A stretch of DNA of 64,000 bases from Vibrio sp. MEBiC08052 (GTDB lineage Bacteria; Pseudomonadota; Gammaproteobacteria; Enterobacterales; Vibrionaceae). Each line of letters starts with the position of its first letter. The stretch's first letter is position 1. This document shows positions 34,013 to 42,524 of this stretch, piece after piece. Location: contig NZ_KQ947475.1 in NCBI RefSeq assembly GCF_001506075.1, forward strand, positions 2,670,332 through 2,734,331. The letters are read 5' to 3'. Below the pieces are notes generated by a model that made no database searches, had not been told where the DNA came from, and worked only from the letters and a program-made list of their open reading frames with translations. Position numbers and translations under genes: made by a program.

Positions 34013-35437
34013 ATGAAACAGACCACATTAAAAAAAGAGAGCTTAGGACTATGGTCGATAGTATTTTTCGTCATAGCCGCCGCTTCTCCTCTAACTGGTG
34101 CGGTGGGTGCATTACCTATTGCTTTTATGGCTGGAAATGGTGCAGGTATTCCCGGGATCTATGTTGTTGCGGGCATTCTGCTTACTTTATTTAGCTTTGG
34201 CTTTATTGCGATGAGCCGTCATGTCGTCAACTCGGGAGCATTTTACTCTTACGTAAGTAAAGGCCTTGGCCCTTCTGCTGGTTTAGCGGGATTTTTTATT
34301 GCGATTCTTGCCTATCTGTCGATGGTTTTTTCTGTCAGCTCATTATTCGGTTTCTTTGCCAGCATTTTCTTAGCTAGCAATTTCGGTATAGATATACCTT
34401 GGTGGGTGCTGGCCATCGCCAATCAGGTGATCGTAGTTCTACTTGGTATTGCTAAAGTAGAAATTGGTGGGCGCATTCTTGGAGTTCTAATGCTACTCGA
34501 GGTCGCTATTATTCTATTAGTTGACTTGGTTATCATCAAACAACCGATTGCCATGGAGTTATCATCTTTCACACCATCCGTCACCTTCAGCGGCAATGCG
34601 GGCGTCGGACTCATATTCGCTATCTGTTCTTTTATAGGCTTTGAAGCCTCTGCGATTTACTCAGAAGAGTGCAAAACGCCGGAAAAAACTATTCCTCGTG
34701 CAACACTAGTCGCTGTAGCAGTCATCACTATATTTTATGCTTTTACTGCGTGGGCGATTGTCCAATACTTGGGTGCATCTAAAGTTGGTGAAGTTGCTGC
34801 ACAAGACCCGGGTATGTTCATTTACAACATTGCTGATCAATTACTGGGCCCTTGGTCGAGTCAAGTGATGTCTGTTTTACTGATCACCAGTCTGTTTGCT
34901 GCGACTCAGGCGTTCCACAACACACTTTCGCGCTACTTATTCTCTTTAAGTCGTGATGGATTGTGCTGGTCAAAGTTCTCAACTCTGCATCCAAAATACC
35001 ACACACCTTATGTAGCCAGCCTTGTTCAAGGAGTCGCTATCGTCGTTGGTTTACTGATTCTGGTAGCAATGGGCCTTGACCCAATGGCAAATATTTTTGC
35101 TTGGGCATCTGCACTTGGTGCCATCTCCATACTCGCACTACAGTGTGCGGTTTCATTTGCTGTCGTGGCTTTCTTCATGAGAAACCCATCTTTACAAGCC
35201 TCCCTTTGGAGCCGCTTAATTTCGCCGGCGCTGGCAGCTATCGGAATGGTTCTTTCCCTATATATGGTGATTAATAATCTCGACGTCCTCAGTGGGTCGA
35301 ACTCACCGGTAGTCAGAGCATTACCTTATTTAGTCGTCGCTTTTGCGGTGCTGGGCTTTGTGATCGCCAAGCGATTGCATCAAGCCAATCCGGCTCGCTT
35401 TGCCAGCATGACTAAGGTTGTTAATACGTTGAAATAA
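34013..35437 (+). CDS. APC-family amino acid/amine permease
   Basis: A 474-residue inner-membrane transporter with about twelve hydrophobic helices, of the amino acid-polyamine-organocation family. The first helix has the conserved unwound motif (VIAAASPLTGAVGALPIAF), and FIGFEASAIYSEECKTPEKTIPRAT is the family signature between helices 6 and 7. Such proteins import amino acids or amines by proton symport. The position after the amine oxidase and glutamylation genes suggests that it imports the pathway's substrate; this is inference. It has its own promoter region. Confidence 0.88.
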   Translation: MKQTTLKKESLGLWSIVFFVIAAASPLTGAVGALPIAFMAGNGAGIPGIYVVAGILLTLFSFGFIAMSRHVVNSGAFYSYVSKGLGPSAGLAGFFIAILAYLSMVFSVSSLFGFFASIFLASNFGIDIPWWVLAIANQVIVVLLGIAKVEIGGRILGVLMLLEVAIILLVDLVIIKQPIAMELSSFTPSVTFSGNAGVGLIFAICSFIGFEASAIYSEECKTPEKTIPRATLVAVAVITIFYAFTAWAIVQYLGASKVGEVAAQDPGMFIYNIADQLLGPWSSQVMSVLLITSLFAATQAFHNTLSRYLFSLSRDGLCWSKFSTLHPKYHTPYVASLVQGVAIVVGLLILVAMGLDPMANIFAWASALGAISILALQCAVSFAVVAFFMRNPSLQASLWSRLISPALAAIGMVLSLYMVINNLDVLSGSNSPVVRALPYLVVAFAVLGFVIAKRLHQANPARFASMTKVVNTLK

Positions 35438-35442
35438 TCGGC

Positions 35443-35493
35443 AGGTAAAGGGAAAATTATTCGTTAATTCTTAGACTGATTCTCCCTTTGCCT
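35443..35493 (+). other. Inverted repeat after the permease gene
   Basis: AGGTAAAGGGA (35443-35453) pairs with TCCCTTTGCCT (35483-35493), with one G-T pair, around a 29-base loop, starting six bases past the permease stop. The lack of a U-tract makes termination uncertain. Confidence 0.4.
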
Positions 35494-35518
35494 AATATCG
35501 TAATACCGTCGTAATACA

Positions 35519-35535
35519 TATATGTCAGACATATA
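35519..35535. promoter_or_regulatory. 17-bp palindrome before the cytochrome b561 gene
   Basis: TATATGTCAGACATATA is a near-perfect palindrome about 70-110 bp before the possible start codons of the cytochrome b561 gene. It may be a regulator site. Confidence 0.35.
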
Positions 35536-35606
35536 AAAAACTTGTTTTAAACAGTTAAAAATAACATCCGATTAACTTATGCCTTTATTACTTGTCACTC
35601 AGTAAT

Positions 35607-36158
35607 ATGGAAATACAGAGGTACTTCACATTGAAATACTCTAAATCTATCAGAACAATACATTGGTTAAGCGCGACTATCGTTATAGGTTTACTGTCAT
35701 TAGGCATCTATATGACACCGTATGATGAAGCTAATGCAGCATTTGCAGACAACTTATATTTTTGGCACAAGTCGTTTGGGGTACTATTTTTTATCATCGT
35801 GCTGGTGCGTATATTTGTTCGCAGAAGAAGTAAATTACCCCCATTGCCAGACGGCATATCTCAACCGGAGAGAATCGTTGTCAATCTGGCTCATAAATTA
35901 TTTTACATTTTGATGGTAGCCATTCCCCTACTGGGTTATGTGCAATCCAGCTCTTACGAATACAGCGATGGGGTCCATTTTTTCTTTTTCGATTTACCGG
36001 AACTATTACCAAAGAATCAAGCAGTCTATGAGATAGCCAACACATTACATAAATGGCTGTCATTTGTATTAATCGGTCTGATTACATTGCACATACTTGG
36101 CGCGTTGAGGCACCGTTTATTCGATAGAAAAAATGATGTCTTGAAGAGAATTTTGTAA
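35607..36158 (+). CDS. Cytochrome b561-family membrane protein
   Basis: A roughly 175-190-residue four-helix cytochrome b of the prokaryotic b561 family (CybB/YceJ type), which moves electrons between quinone and periplasmic acceptors. Candidate haem ligands are in the helices: TIHWLS, FWHKSFGV, TLHKWLS and TLHILGALRH. I give the ATG at 35607; a TTG at 35631 has the better ribosome-binding site (AGAGG, nine bases) and would start MKYSKSIRTIHW, a typical beginning for the family. It is the last gene of the accessory block, and its link with the amine pathway is unclear. Confidence 0.85.
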   Translation: MEIQRYFTLKYSKSIRTIHWLSATIVIGLLSLGIYMTPYDEANAAFADNLYFWHKSFGVLFFIIVLVRIFVRRRSKLPPLPDGISQPERIVVNLAHKLFYILMVAIPLLGYVQSSSYEYSDGVHFFFFDLPELLPKNQAVYEIANTLHKWLSFVLIGLITLHILGALRHRLFDRKNDVLKRIL

Positions 36159-36168
36159 CGTTTGTTCA

Positions 36169-36202
36169 AGCCCCGTTCAGCAGACGCTGAACGGGGCTTT
36201 CT
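36169..36202 (+). terminator. Strong terminator at the right end of the accessory block
   Basis: A perfect 13-bp stem, AGCCCCGTTCAGC with its complement around AGAC (36169-36198), ends in a short T-run on the plus strand. It follows the cytochrome b561 stop by ten bases. The convergent rsmI gene ends 18 bp beyond, so it may also stop readthrough from that side. Confidence 0.85.
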
Positions 36203-36218
36203 GTTCACAACTCATTGT

Positions 36219-36246
36219 ATCAATCCAGATGTTCAAGTCCCCACTT
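36219..36246. repeat. Right direct repeat of the accessory block, in the rsmI 3' end
   Basis: The 28 bases cover the last codons and stop of rsmI and match 4863-4889 as 12 identical bases, a variable 6/5-base spacer and 10 identical bases, in the same orientation. The intact coding function lies on this side, the usual sign that an element entered at the 3' end of the gene and restored it. The repeats are 31.3 kb apart. Confidence 0.7.
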
Positions 36247-37083
36247 ATAAAGTGCATTTTTCTTCAGGTGATACATTTCAGCCACCAGCCCCGCAGCTTT
36301 TTTCAAAGGAAGCTCCTGAACGAGGATTTTGAGCATTCGAACAGCGTCCTCAGGAAATTCATCTGACTCAGAACGCCGATACCCATGAATAAGTAACACC
36401 ATCTCTCCCTTACGGCGGTTTTCGTCTGCCATAACCCACGGGATCAGTTCCCCCAACGGTAATCCCTGAATCGTCTCAAAGGTTTTAGTCAGTTCTCTTG
36501 CCAGAACGACTTCTCGTTCAGGGCCGAGCACATCCTGCAAATCATGTAGTGATTCAACGATGCGATGGGTTGATTCATAGAAAATACAAGTTCGCTCATC
36601 GTGGGCGATCTCTGCTATCTTATCTTTACGAGCTTTCGTTTTCGGAGGAAGGAAACCTTCAAAACTAAATCGATCCGATGGTAAACCGGAAGCGCTTAAT
36701 GCTGTGATGACAGCACAAGCACCAGGCAGAGGAACGACTTTTACACCCGCCTGACGACAAAGTTTCACAAGGTGATATCCTGGATCGCTGATCAATGGTG
36801 TTCCGGCATCAGACACTAAAGCAATCGACTGTCCGGATAACAATTTATCAACTAATATCGAAGCTTTCTCCTGTTCATTATGATCATGAAGAGAAAAAGT
36901 TTTGGTTTGAATGTTCAGGTGAGATAAAAGTTTCCCTGTGTGGCGTGTATCCTCAGCAGCAATCAGGTCAACCTGAGAAAGAACCTCAATGGCTCTTTGC
37001 GTTATATCACCGAGATTACCAATTGGTGTAGGAACAATGTATAGTGTTGGCGCTTGCTCCTGCAACGTTTTATGATTAGTCAT
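36220..37083 (-). CDS. rsmI: 16S rRNA (cytidine1402-2'-O)-methyltransferase RsmI
   Basis: RsmI methylates the 2'-OH of C1402 in 16S rRNA with S-adenosylmethionine, completing the modification begun by RsmH. The 287-residue protein has the tetrapyrrole-methylase-like fold with the N-terminal [52 protein letters not shown] (SAM site) and [12 protein letters not shown]. It is divergent from lpoA, as in many gammaproteobacteria. Its C-terminus (KWGLEHLD) lies within the right repeat of the accessory block, so the gene was probably the integration target and is intact. Confidence 0.96.
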   Translation of the reverse strand: MTNHKTLQEQAPTLYIVPTPIGNLGDITQRAIEVLSQVDLIAAEDTRHTGKLLSHLNIQTKTFSLHDHNEQEKASILVDKLLSGQSIALVSDAGTPLISDPGYHLVKLCRQAGVKVVPLPGACAVITALSASGLPSDRFSFEGFLPPKTKARKDKIAEIAHDERTCIFYESTHRIVESLHDLQDVLGPEREVVLARELTKTFETIQGLPLGELIPWVMADENRRKGEMVLLIHGYRRSESDEFPEDAVRMLKILVQELPLKKAAGLVAEMYHLKKNALYKWGLEHLD

Positions 37084-37143
37084 TTGTTTATCATCACTTC
37101 AAAGATTATTATAGAGACAATTTTACGGAATAATGTACAGCTC

Positions 37144-38952
37144 ATGGCTCAGAAAAAGCATAACAGACTCAATGTAGCACGCCTAATCGCTCAGATTACA
37201 TTCACCATTCTTCTTGCGGCATGTGCTTCCAATTCAACAGACTCGAACCGTGTCGATATTACCCAGAACCCGGCACTCAGTTCTCAGGACTATCTCATGA
37301 GAGCTGACAGCAATGAAGGTTCAATACAAAACGACTGGCTGATCATGGCGCTTAAAGCTGCGGTGAAAGAGAATCAAGTCGCCCAAGCGAATCTGCTGTT
37401 ATTCCGACTCACCAAACAAAATTTGACTGAAACTCAGCAAGCGGAATGGCAACTTGCCCGGGCCAGACTATTTTTGAATAATAATCAGAATGAAGCTGCA
37501 CTTGAACGACTGGTTTTTAAACCATGGTGGAAATTGCCTGATGCTCAATGGTTAGCATTCTATCAGACTAAAGCTGATATTTTCATAAGTCTTGAAAAAT
37601 GGTTTGATGCCGCTCGGGCTTTAGTCGAGGTCTATGACCTGAGTCCGCAAAACGTTCAACCCAAAGTTGCCCGTCAGATCTGGCAAAATCTTTCTCATTA
37701 CTCCGCGACAGAGATTACCGAGTTAAATGTTTCATCAGATGAAGATGAATTAGCCGGTTGGCTACAACTCGCTATTTATATGAAAACGCTGGATGGCGAC
37801 CTCTCCCAACTCAAAAATACACTGGAAAAATGGTTGGCAGAAAATAGCCATCACCCGGCAGCGATTCATATGCCCGGAGGTGTCAAAGCGGTTCTGGCTA
37901 TGAAAATCTCAACACCGAAAAGAACAGCTTTGCTCCTGCCACTGAGCGGTAAATTTTCTCAGCAGGCTCAATTAATCCGCGATGGATTTATGTTTGCGAT
38001 GATGAATGATCGGAACAGAGATGCAGACATGGTGCTGAGTGTGATTGATACAAACGAACAATCATTTTCAGACACTGTGAATCAGTTGATGCAAGAACAT
38101 ATCGACTTCGTCGTCGGCCCGCTAATCAAAGAAGATATCACCCAGCTACAACAGATAGAAAAGCAAAAGAAACATCAAATCCCGATGTTGGCTTTAAATA
38201 TTCCCGAAAATATCAGCTCAAATTCATCCGCATGTTACTTTGCCCTGTCTCCTGAACAAGAGGCCAGCCAAGCAGCAAAATATTTATTCCGCCTAGGATA
38301 TCAATATCCGATGATTCTTGTTCCTCAAGGAAGTTACGGTGAAAGAGTGGCAGATGCCTTCCAACAAGAGTGGCAAAAATATAGTAAGCACCCGCTTACG
38401 ATTAGTATGTTTGGCGATAAACGTCACTTACAACAAAATATCAATGCTGTTTTCGGCCTACAGGGCAGCCAAAAAAATATTGCTCAAATGGAATCACTAC
38501 TGGATATGAAGCTGGAAAGTCAGCCTCGTAGCCGGCGCGATATCGATACTGTCTATATTGTTGCCAACAGCGCTGAGCTCACACTACTCAAGCCATTTAT
38601 CGAAGTTGCGATCAATCCGGACACGACGCAACCGAAACTGTTTTCAAGTTCTCGGAGTTATAGTAGCAATCAATATGAAGATCTCACGGGAGTCACATTT
38701 AGTGATATTCCGTTACTGCTCAAGCCTCAAGCAGCGATCAAAGAACAAATGGAAGACTTGTGGCCTAAAGATTCCAATGCCGAAAAAAGACTGAAAGCGA
38801 TGGGGATGGATGCATACACCCTAATGACATCACTCCCGCAAATGAAAGCGGTCGAGGGGTATCAAGTTCAGGGGCAAACAGGCACTCTCAGTATCGATAA
38901 GCAGTGTATCGTTCAGCAAGAATTAACTTGGGGCGAGTATGGCTCGCTCTAG
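37144..38952 (+). CDS. lpoA: Penicillin-binding protein activator LpoA
   Basis: LpoA is an outer-membrane lipoprotein that reaches through the periplasm to activate the PBP1A peptidoglycan synthase. The 602-residue protein has a lipoprotein signal with lipobox LAAC (cysteine near residue 26), an N-terminal TPR-like helical part and a C-terminal periplasmic-binding-protein-like domain starting near KRTALLLPLSGKF. I set the start at the ATG at 37144 (MAQKKHNRLNVARL), because an in-frame ATG at 37054 would put 30 residues before the signal peptide and overlap rsmI. It is divergent from rsmI and overlaps yraN by 14 bp. Confidence 0.93.
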   Translation: MAQKKHNRLNVARLIAQITFTILLAACASNSTDSNRVDITQNPALSSQDYLMRADSNEGSIQNDWLIMALKAAVKENQVAQANLLLFRLTKQNLTETQQAEWQLARARLFLNNNQNEAALERLVFKPWWKLPDAQWLAFYQTKADIFISLEKWFDAARALVEVYDLSPQNVQPKVARQIWQNLSHYSATEITELNVSSDEDELAGWLQLAIYMKTLDGDLSQLKNTLEKWLAENSHHPAAIHMPGGVKAVLAMKISTPKRTALLLPLSGKFSQQAQLIRDGFMFAMMNDRNRDADMVLSVIDTNEQSFSDTVNQLMQEHIDFVVGPLIKEDITQLQQIEKQKKHQIPMLALNIPENISSNSSACYFALSPEQEASQAAKYLFRLGYQYPMILVPQGSYGERVADAFQQEWQKYSKHPLTISMFGDKRHLQQNINAVFGLQGSQKNIAQMESLLDMKLESQPRSRRDIDTVYIVANSAELTLLKPFIEVAINPDTTQPKLFSSSRSYSSNQYEDLTGVTFSDIPLLLKPQAAIKEQMEDLWPKDSNAEKRLKAMGMDAYTLMTSLPQMKAVEGYQVQGQTGTLSIDKQCIVQQELTWGEYGSL

Positions 38953-39307
38953 CCATCGGGAGATCGGTGCTCACTATGAACAAACGGCTTCGGCCTTTTT
39001 AGTGGAGCGAGGCTTAAAGTTGATCACCCAAAACTTTTCATGCCGTACTGGTGAAATTGATCTGATTATGCGCGATCAACAAACGACTGTATTTGTTGAA
39101 GTTAAATATAGAAAGAACCGACACTTCGGTCATGCGGCTGAAGCCGTCACACCGACAAAAACAAAAAAATTAATTCAAACCGCTCAGTTCTGGTTATTAA
39201 AGCAAGGCCTGTCACCTTATGACACTGATTTTCGTTTCGATGTGATTGCCATTCATCAAGATGGCCATGATATCGATTGGTTTCAAAATGCAATAACGCA
39301 GGGATAG
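38939..39307 (+). CDS. yraN: UPF0102 family protein YraN
   Basis: A 122-residue protein of the UPF0102 family with a nuclease-like (PD-(D/E)XK, Holliday-junction-resolvase-like) core: IGAHYEQTASAFLVERG, TGEIDLIMRDQQTTVFVEVKYRKN. The function is not established. The start overlaps the end of lpoA by 14 bp and diaA follows after three bases, so the genes form one operon. Confidence 0.92.
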   Translation: MARSSHREIGAHYEQTASAFLVERGLKLITQNFSCRTGEIDLIMRDQQTTVFVEVKYRKNRHFGHAAEAVTPTKTKKLIQTAQFWLLKQGLSPYDTDFRFDVIAIHQDGHDIDWFQNAITQG

Positions 39308-39310
39308 TCG

Positions 39311-39901
39311 ATGCTCGAAAGCATTAAAGCTAGTTTTACTGAAAGTATCCAAATTCAGATTGCTGCCGCTGAAGCATTACCAGATGCTATTACACATGCA
39401 GCACAGGCCATGGTTGCCAGTTTGCTCAATGGTAACAAAATCCTTTGTTGTGGGAATGGGGGCTCATCTGCAAACGCTCAACAGTTTGCGTCTTGCCTGC
39501 TCAACCGTTTCGAGACTGAGCGCCCAAGTCTTCCGGCTATGGCCTTGACAGCAGACAATACAACCATGACTGCTGTCGCCAATGACTACCACTACCAAGA
39601 AATTTTTTCTAAACAAGTGCGAGCCTTTGGGCAAGCAAACGACATCTTGTTGGCAATTTCAACCAGTGGTAATAGTAAAAATATTATCAAAGCCATGGAA
39701 GCAGCAGTAACCCGAGACATGACTATCATTGCCCTGACCGGAAAAGATGGTGGTGAAATGGCTGGTTTACTGGGAGAAAACGATGTAGAAATTCGCATTC
39801 CTTCTCTCCGGACAGCCCGTATCCATGAAGTTCATATGGTCACATTGCACTGTCTCTGTGACCTGATTGATCAAGTTTTATTTCCTCCCCATGAAGAGTA
39901 A
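39311..39901 (+). CDS. diaA: DnaA initiator-associating protein DiaA (SIS domain)
   Basis: A 196-residue sugar-isomerase (SIS) domain protein of the GmhA/DiaA type. [21 protein letters not shown] and [20 protein letters not shown] are the ligand loops. In E. coli DiaA forms a tetramer that binds DnaA and promotes timely initiation at oriC. I choose DiaA over the related phosphoheptose isomerase GmhA because of the place between yraN and dolP. Confidence 0.92.
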   Translation: MLESIKASFTESIQIQIAAAEALPDAITHAAQAMVASLLNGNKILCCGNGGSSANAQQFASCLLNRFETERPSLPAMALTADNTTMTAVANDYHYQEIFSKQVRAFGQANDILLAISTSGNSKNIIKAMEAAVTRDMTIIALTGKDGGEMAGLLGENDVEIRIPSLRTARIHEVHMVTLHCLCDLIDQVLFPPHEE

Positions 39902-39904
39902 ATT

Positions 39905-40489
39905 ATGAAAAACTTAACCATTCTGATTACATTATCTCTTGCTGTTATGTTATCCGGATGTGTTGGGTTGTTTATTGCTGGTGCAGCAACGACAGCCGAT
40001 ATCGTTACGGATCCACGAACCACTCAGGAAATTTGGAATGACAATTATATTGAAGCTGAAATAACAGGCTTGATCAGAAAGCCACCTTATCGCGGCAAGA
40101 CCCGAATCATATCGAACTCTTTTCGTGGCACCGTCGTATTAATGGGGCAATCTCAAGATAACAATCTGTTGGCGTCATTGGAAAAAGACGTACAACAAAT
40201 TAAGGGCGTCAAAGAAGTTCATGATCAAGTTAGAATCCGTCAGCCCTTAAGTACATCTGACATCAGCCAAGACAGTTGGACAACCACAAAGGTTAAATCA
40301 TCACTGTTAACAGACAATCAACTGAGCGGTGTTAAGATTAAAGTGATTACTGAAGATAAAGAAGTGTTCTTATTTGGCTATGTCACACCGGAACATGGCA
40401 ACCATGCAGCAGAAATCGCACGTAATATCTCCGGTGTGAAACGCGTAATTAAAGCATTCCAATATGCGCCCGGTCAGCAGAAACCATAA
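39905..40489 (+). CDS. dolP: BON-domain outer-membrane lipoprotein DolP (YraP)
   Basis: A 194-residue lipoprotein with two BON domains. The signal ends in a lipobox around LSGC (cysteine near residue 19), the first BON domain runs from about residue 45 (IWNDNYIEAEITGLI), the second from about 120 (DSWTTTKVKSSLLTDNQLSG). DolP helps maintain the outer-membrane barrier and acts near division sites. It ends the lpoA-yraN-diaA-dolP operon, three bases after diaA. Confidence 0.92.
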   Translation: MKNLTILITLSLAVMLSGCVGLFIAGAATTADIVTDPRTTQEIWNDNYIEAEITGLIRKPPYRGKTRIISNSFRGTVVLMGQSQDNNLLASLEKDVQQIKGVKEVHDQVRIRQPLSTSDISQDSWTTTKVKSSLLTDNQLSGVKIKVITEDKEVFLFGYVTPEHGNHAAEIARNISGVKRVIKAFQYAPGQQKP

Positions 40490-40535
40490 TAAACGGTGAG
40501 TAATAAAAAGCATCACCCTATTTATGATTTTCAAA

Positions 40536-40562
40536 ATAAAAGCAGCGTACGCTGCTTTTTTA
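40536..40562. terminator. Bidirectional terminator between dolP and sspB
   Basis: AAAAGCAGCGTACGCTGCTTTT is fully self-complementary, with T-runs on both strands, and lies between the convergent dolP and sspB genes, so it ends both transcripts. Confidence 0.9.
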
Positions 40563-40597
40563 TCACGAATTTTTAACTAAACCTCAACCCGGCTGTT

Positions 40598-41065
40598 TTA
40601 TTTTACCACTCTCAGACTCGGTTTCCCGCGAGGCCGAGGGGGTTCATCATCAGGGAAAACAGAATCGTCAACATCGGTAGTCTCTACGACATCAATACTT
40701 TGCTGCTCTTCCTGCTCTTGAGCCTGTTCAAGTTGCTGAATATATGAGTCTTCCGGTTCAAACATCGTTCCTGCACCATTTTCACGCGCATAAATGGCTT
40801 GAACAGCGAAAATAGGAACAATAACGGAATGAGGACGCCCGCCAAAACGAGCGCTAAACATAATTGCATCGTTGCCTAACTCTAGATTCCCGACAGCCCT
40901 TGGAGCTATGTTCAGAATAATTTGCCCGTCCTGAATGAATTCTACAGGCACCCGAACACCAGGAAGTGTTGCGTCAACAACCAGATGAGGTGTCAGATCG
41001 TTCTCTAATAACCAGTCATAAAAGGCCCGAAGCATATACGGGCGTCGAGGTGTCATATTATCCAT
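40598..41065 (-). CDS. sspB: ClpXP adaptor protein SspB
   Basis: SspB is the adaptor that binds ssrA-tagged proteins and delivers them to ClpXP. The 155-residue protein has the folded substrate-binding domain at residues 1-110 (PYMLRAFYDWLLENDLTPHLVVDA, LNIAPRAVGNL, FSARFGG), an acidic linker rich in Glu and Gln, and the C-terminal ClpX-docking peptide (RGKPSLRVVK). It follows sspA by 21 bp on the same strand, as in E. coli. Confidence 0.96.
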   Translation of the reverse strand: MDNMTPRRPYMLRAFYDWLLENDLTPHLVVDATLPGVRVPVEFIQDGQIILNIAPRAVGNLELGNDAIMFSARFGGRPHSVIVPIFAVQAIYARENGAGTMFEPEDSYIQQLEQAQEQEEQQSIDVVETTDVDDSVFPDDEPPRPRGKPSLRVVK

Positions 41066-41086
41066 GAGTTATACATCCTACCCGAA

Positions 41087-41722
41087 TTAACGAGATAAAC
41101 GCATCTCACGCTCAGTTTCAGTCAAGGAAGCCAAGAATGAATCTCGTTCAAAAACACGGTTCATATATACTTTTAACTCTTTTGACCCCGGACCAATAAG
41201 ATCGATTCCCAATACAGGTAAACGCCATAATAACGGCGCAAGGTAACAATCCACCAGACTGAATTCTTCACTCATGAAATATTCAAATTCAGCAAACACT
41301 GGCGCCAATGTCAGTAAATCATTTTGTAACTTACTTCTTGCCGCTTCAGCTTCACTAACAGAACCATTTATAATTTTGTCAGCGAGTGAATACCAGTTCC
41401 GCTCAATACGATAAACCATCAAACGGCTATTACCGCGTGCTACAGGATAAACTGGCATCAGTGGTGGATGAGGAAAACGCTCATCCAAATATTCCATAAT
41501 AATTTTTGAGTCATAGAGTGCAAGTTCACGATCGACAAGGGTCGGTACTGATTTATATGGATTTAACTCGATCAGTTCCGCTGGTAAGTTTGATTCATCA
41601 ACTAACTCAACCTCAACACTTACACCTTTCTCAGCCAGAACAATTCTCACCTGATGACTATACATATCTGAGGTACTTGAAAATAAAGTCATCACAGAAC
41701 GTTTATTGGCAGCAACAGCCAT
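41087..41722 (-). CDS. sspA: Stringent starvation protein A
   Basis: SspA is a glutathione-transferase-fold protein that binds RNA polymerase and alters transcription in starvation and acid stress. The 211-residue protein has the N-terminal thioredoxin-like part (MTLFSSTSDMYSHQVRIVLAEKGV, PYKSVPTLVDRELALYDSKIIMEYLDERFPHPPL) and a helical C-terminal part. The start is at 41722, after GGAGGG; a longer reading frame upstream has no role. A strong hairpin with a U-rich tail lies about 20-50 bases before the start, so expression may be set in the leader. Confidence 0.95.
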   Translation of the reverse strand: MAVAANKRSVMTLFSSTSDMYSHQVRIVLAEKGVSVEVELVDESNLPAELIELNPYKSVPTLVDRELALYDSKIIMEYLDERFPHPPLMPVYPVARGNSRLMVYRIERNWYSLADKIINGSVSEAEAARSKLQNDLLTLAPVFAEFEYFMSEEFSLVDCYLAPLLWRLPVLGIDLIGPGSKELKVYMNRVFERDSFLASLTETEREMRLSR

Positions 41723-41738
41723 GGAACCCTCCAGCACA

Positions 41739-41775
41739 CAATAATAATAAAAACAATGGAGGCAAGCCTCCATTG
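41739..41775 (-). promoter_or_regulatory. Hairpin with U-rich tail in the sspA leader
   Basis: CAATGGAGGC and GCCTCCATTG (41754-41775) form a perfect 10-bp stem with a two-base gap, followed on the minus strand by TTTTTATTATTATT. Its 3' arm (GCCTCCA) is also complementary to the sspA ribosome-binding site TGGAGGG about 25 bases further on. So the element could end upstream transcription, or switch between freeing and blocking the sspA start. Confidence 0.6.
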
Positions 41776-42065
41776 ATAATTCAAAAACCCTGACAAACAG
41801 CACGGTATAGTAGCATAATTAGTGCACATCACGCCAACACTCTTTCTTCAGAGAACAAAGAATCACCTAACGAGACTTCTTTAGAAGATAATATGCTATG
41901 CGCCAAACTCAACACTGTAATTCTATCGATTGTAGTCTTAGACCCCAAAATATTGAATATTCATCTATTGAGAAGCAACTTAAACACATGACACCGACAG
42001 TTTGACATATGGGTTCAATGCATAAGTCTGCCAAACGAACGGCTCGATCATCCATAAACAACAGA
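41776..42065. other. Gap between sspA and rpsI
   Basis: About 290 bp, moderately AT-rich, with no gene or RNA I can recognise. It must contain the sspA promoter if the rplM-rpsI terminator at 42066-42096 is efficient. Confidence 0.5.
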
Positions 42066-42096
42066 TATAAAAAAACCCGGCAATATGCCGGGTTTT
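42066..42096 (-). terminator. Terminator of the rplM-rpsI operon
   Basis: AAAACCCGGCA and TGCCGGGTTTT pair perfectly (42072-42096) around a three-base loop, with seven T following on the minus strand. It lies about 20 bp after the rpsI stop. Confidence 0.92.
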
Positions 42097-42116
42097 CGAA
42101 ACCACATAAAACGTAA

Positions 42117-42509
42117 TTAACGTTTTGAGAACTGTGGACGACGACGTGCTTTACGTAGACCAACTTTCTTACGTTCAACGCGACGAGCGTCACGAGTAAC
42201 GTAGCCAGCTGCGCGTAGAGCAGGACGTAGAGACTCATCGTATTCCATCAGAGCACGAGTAATACCGTGACGAATAGCACCAGCCTGACCAGAAATACCG
42301 CCACCTTTAACAGTGATGTACAGATCAAGTTTGTCAGTCATCTCAACCAACTCAAGCGGTTGTTGAACAACCATACGAGCTGTAGGACGACCAAAGTACT
42401 CATCAAGGCTACGCTTGTTGATTACGATGTTACCACTGCCCGGTTTAATAAAAACACGTGCAGCTGAGCTTTTGCGACGGCCTGTGCCGTAGTATTGATT
42501 CTCTGCCAT
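42117..42509 (-). CDS. rpsI: 30S ribosomal protein S9
   Basis: Ribosomal protein uS9, 130 residues, begins [24 protein letters not shown] and ends in the conserved basic tail ([24 protein letters not shown]) that reaches the P-site tRNA. I place the start at 42509; an upstream ATG five codons earlier lies in the gap and is not part of the family. It follows rplM by 15 bp. Confidence 0.97.
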   Translation of the reverse strand: MAENQYYGTGRRKSSAARVFIKPGSGNIVINKRSLDEYFGRPTARMVVQQPLELVEMTDKLDLYITVKGGGISGQAGAIRHGITRALMEYDESLRPALRAAGYVTRDARRVERKKVGLRKARRRPQFSKR

Positions 42510-42524
42510 TTCCGAAATCCCCAA

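Noticed and set aside
39311..39901. Naming the SIS-domain protein phosphoheptose isomerase GmhA
   Set aside because: The domain is shared, but the place between yraN and dolP is that of diaA.
41909..42238. 109-codon minus-strand frame near rpsI
   Set aside because: It overlaps the end of rpsI in another frame and its hydrophobic, Cys-rich translation looks like a shadow of the ribosomal gene.
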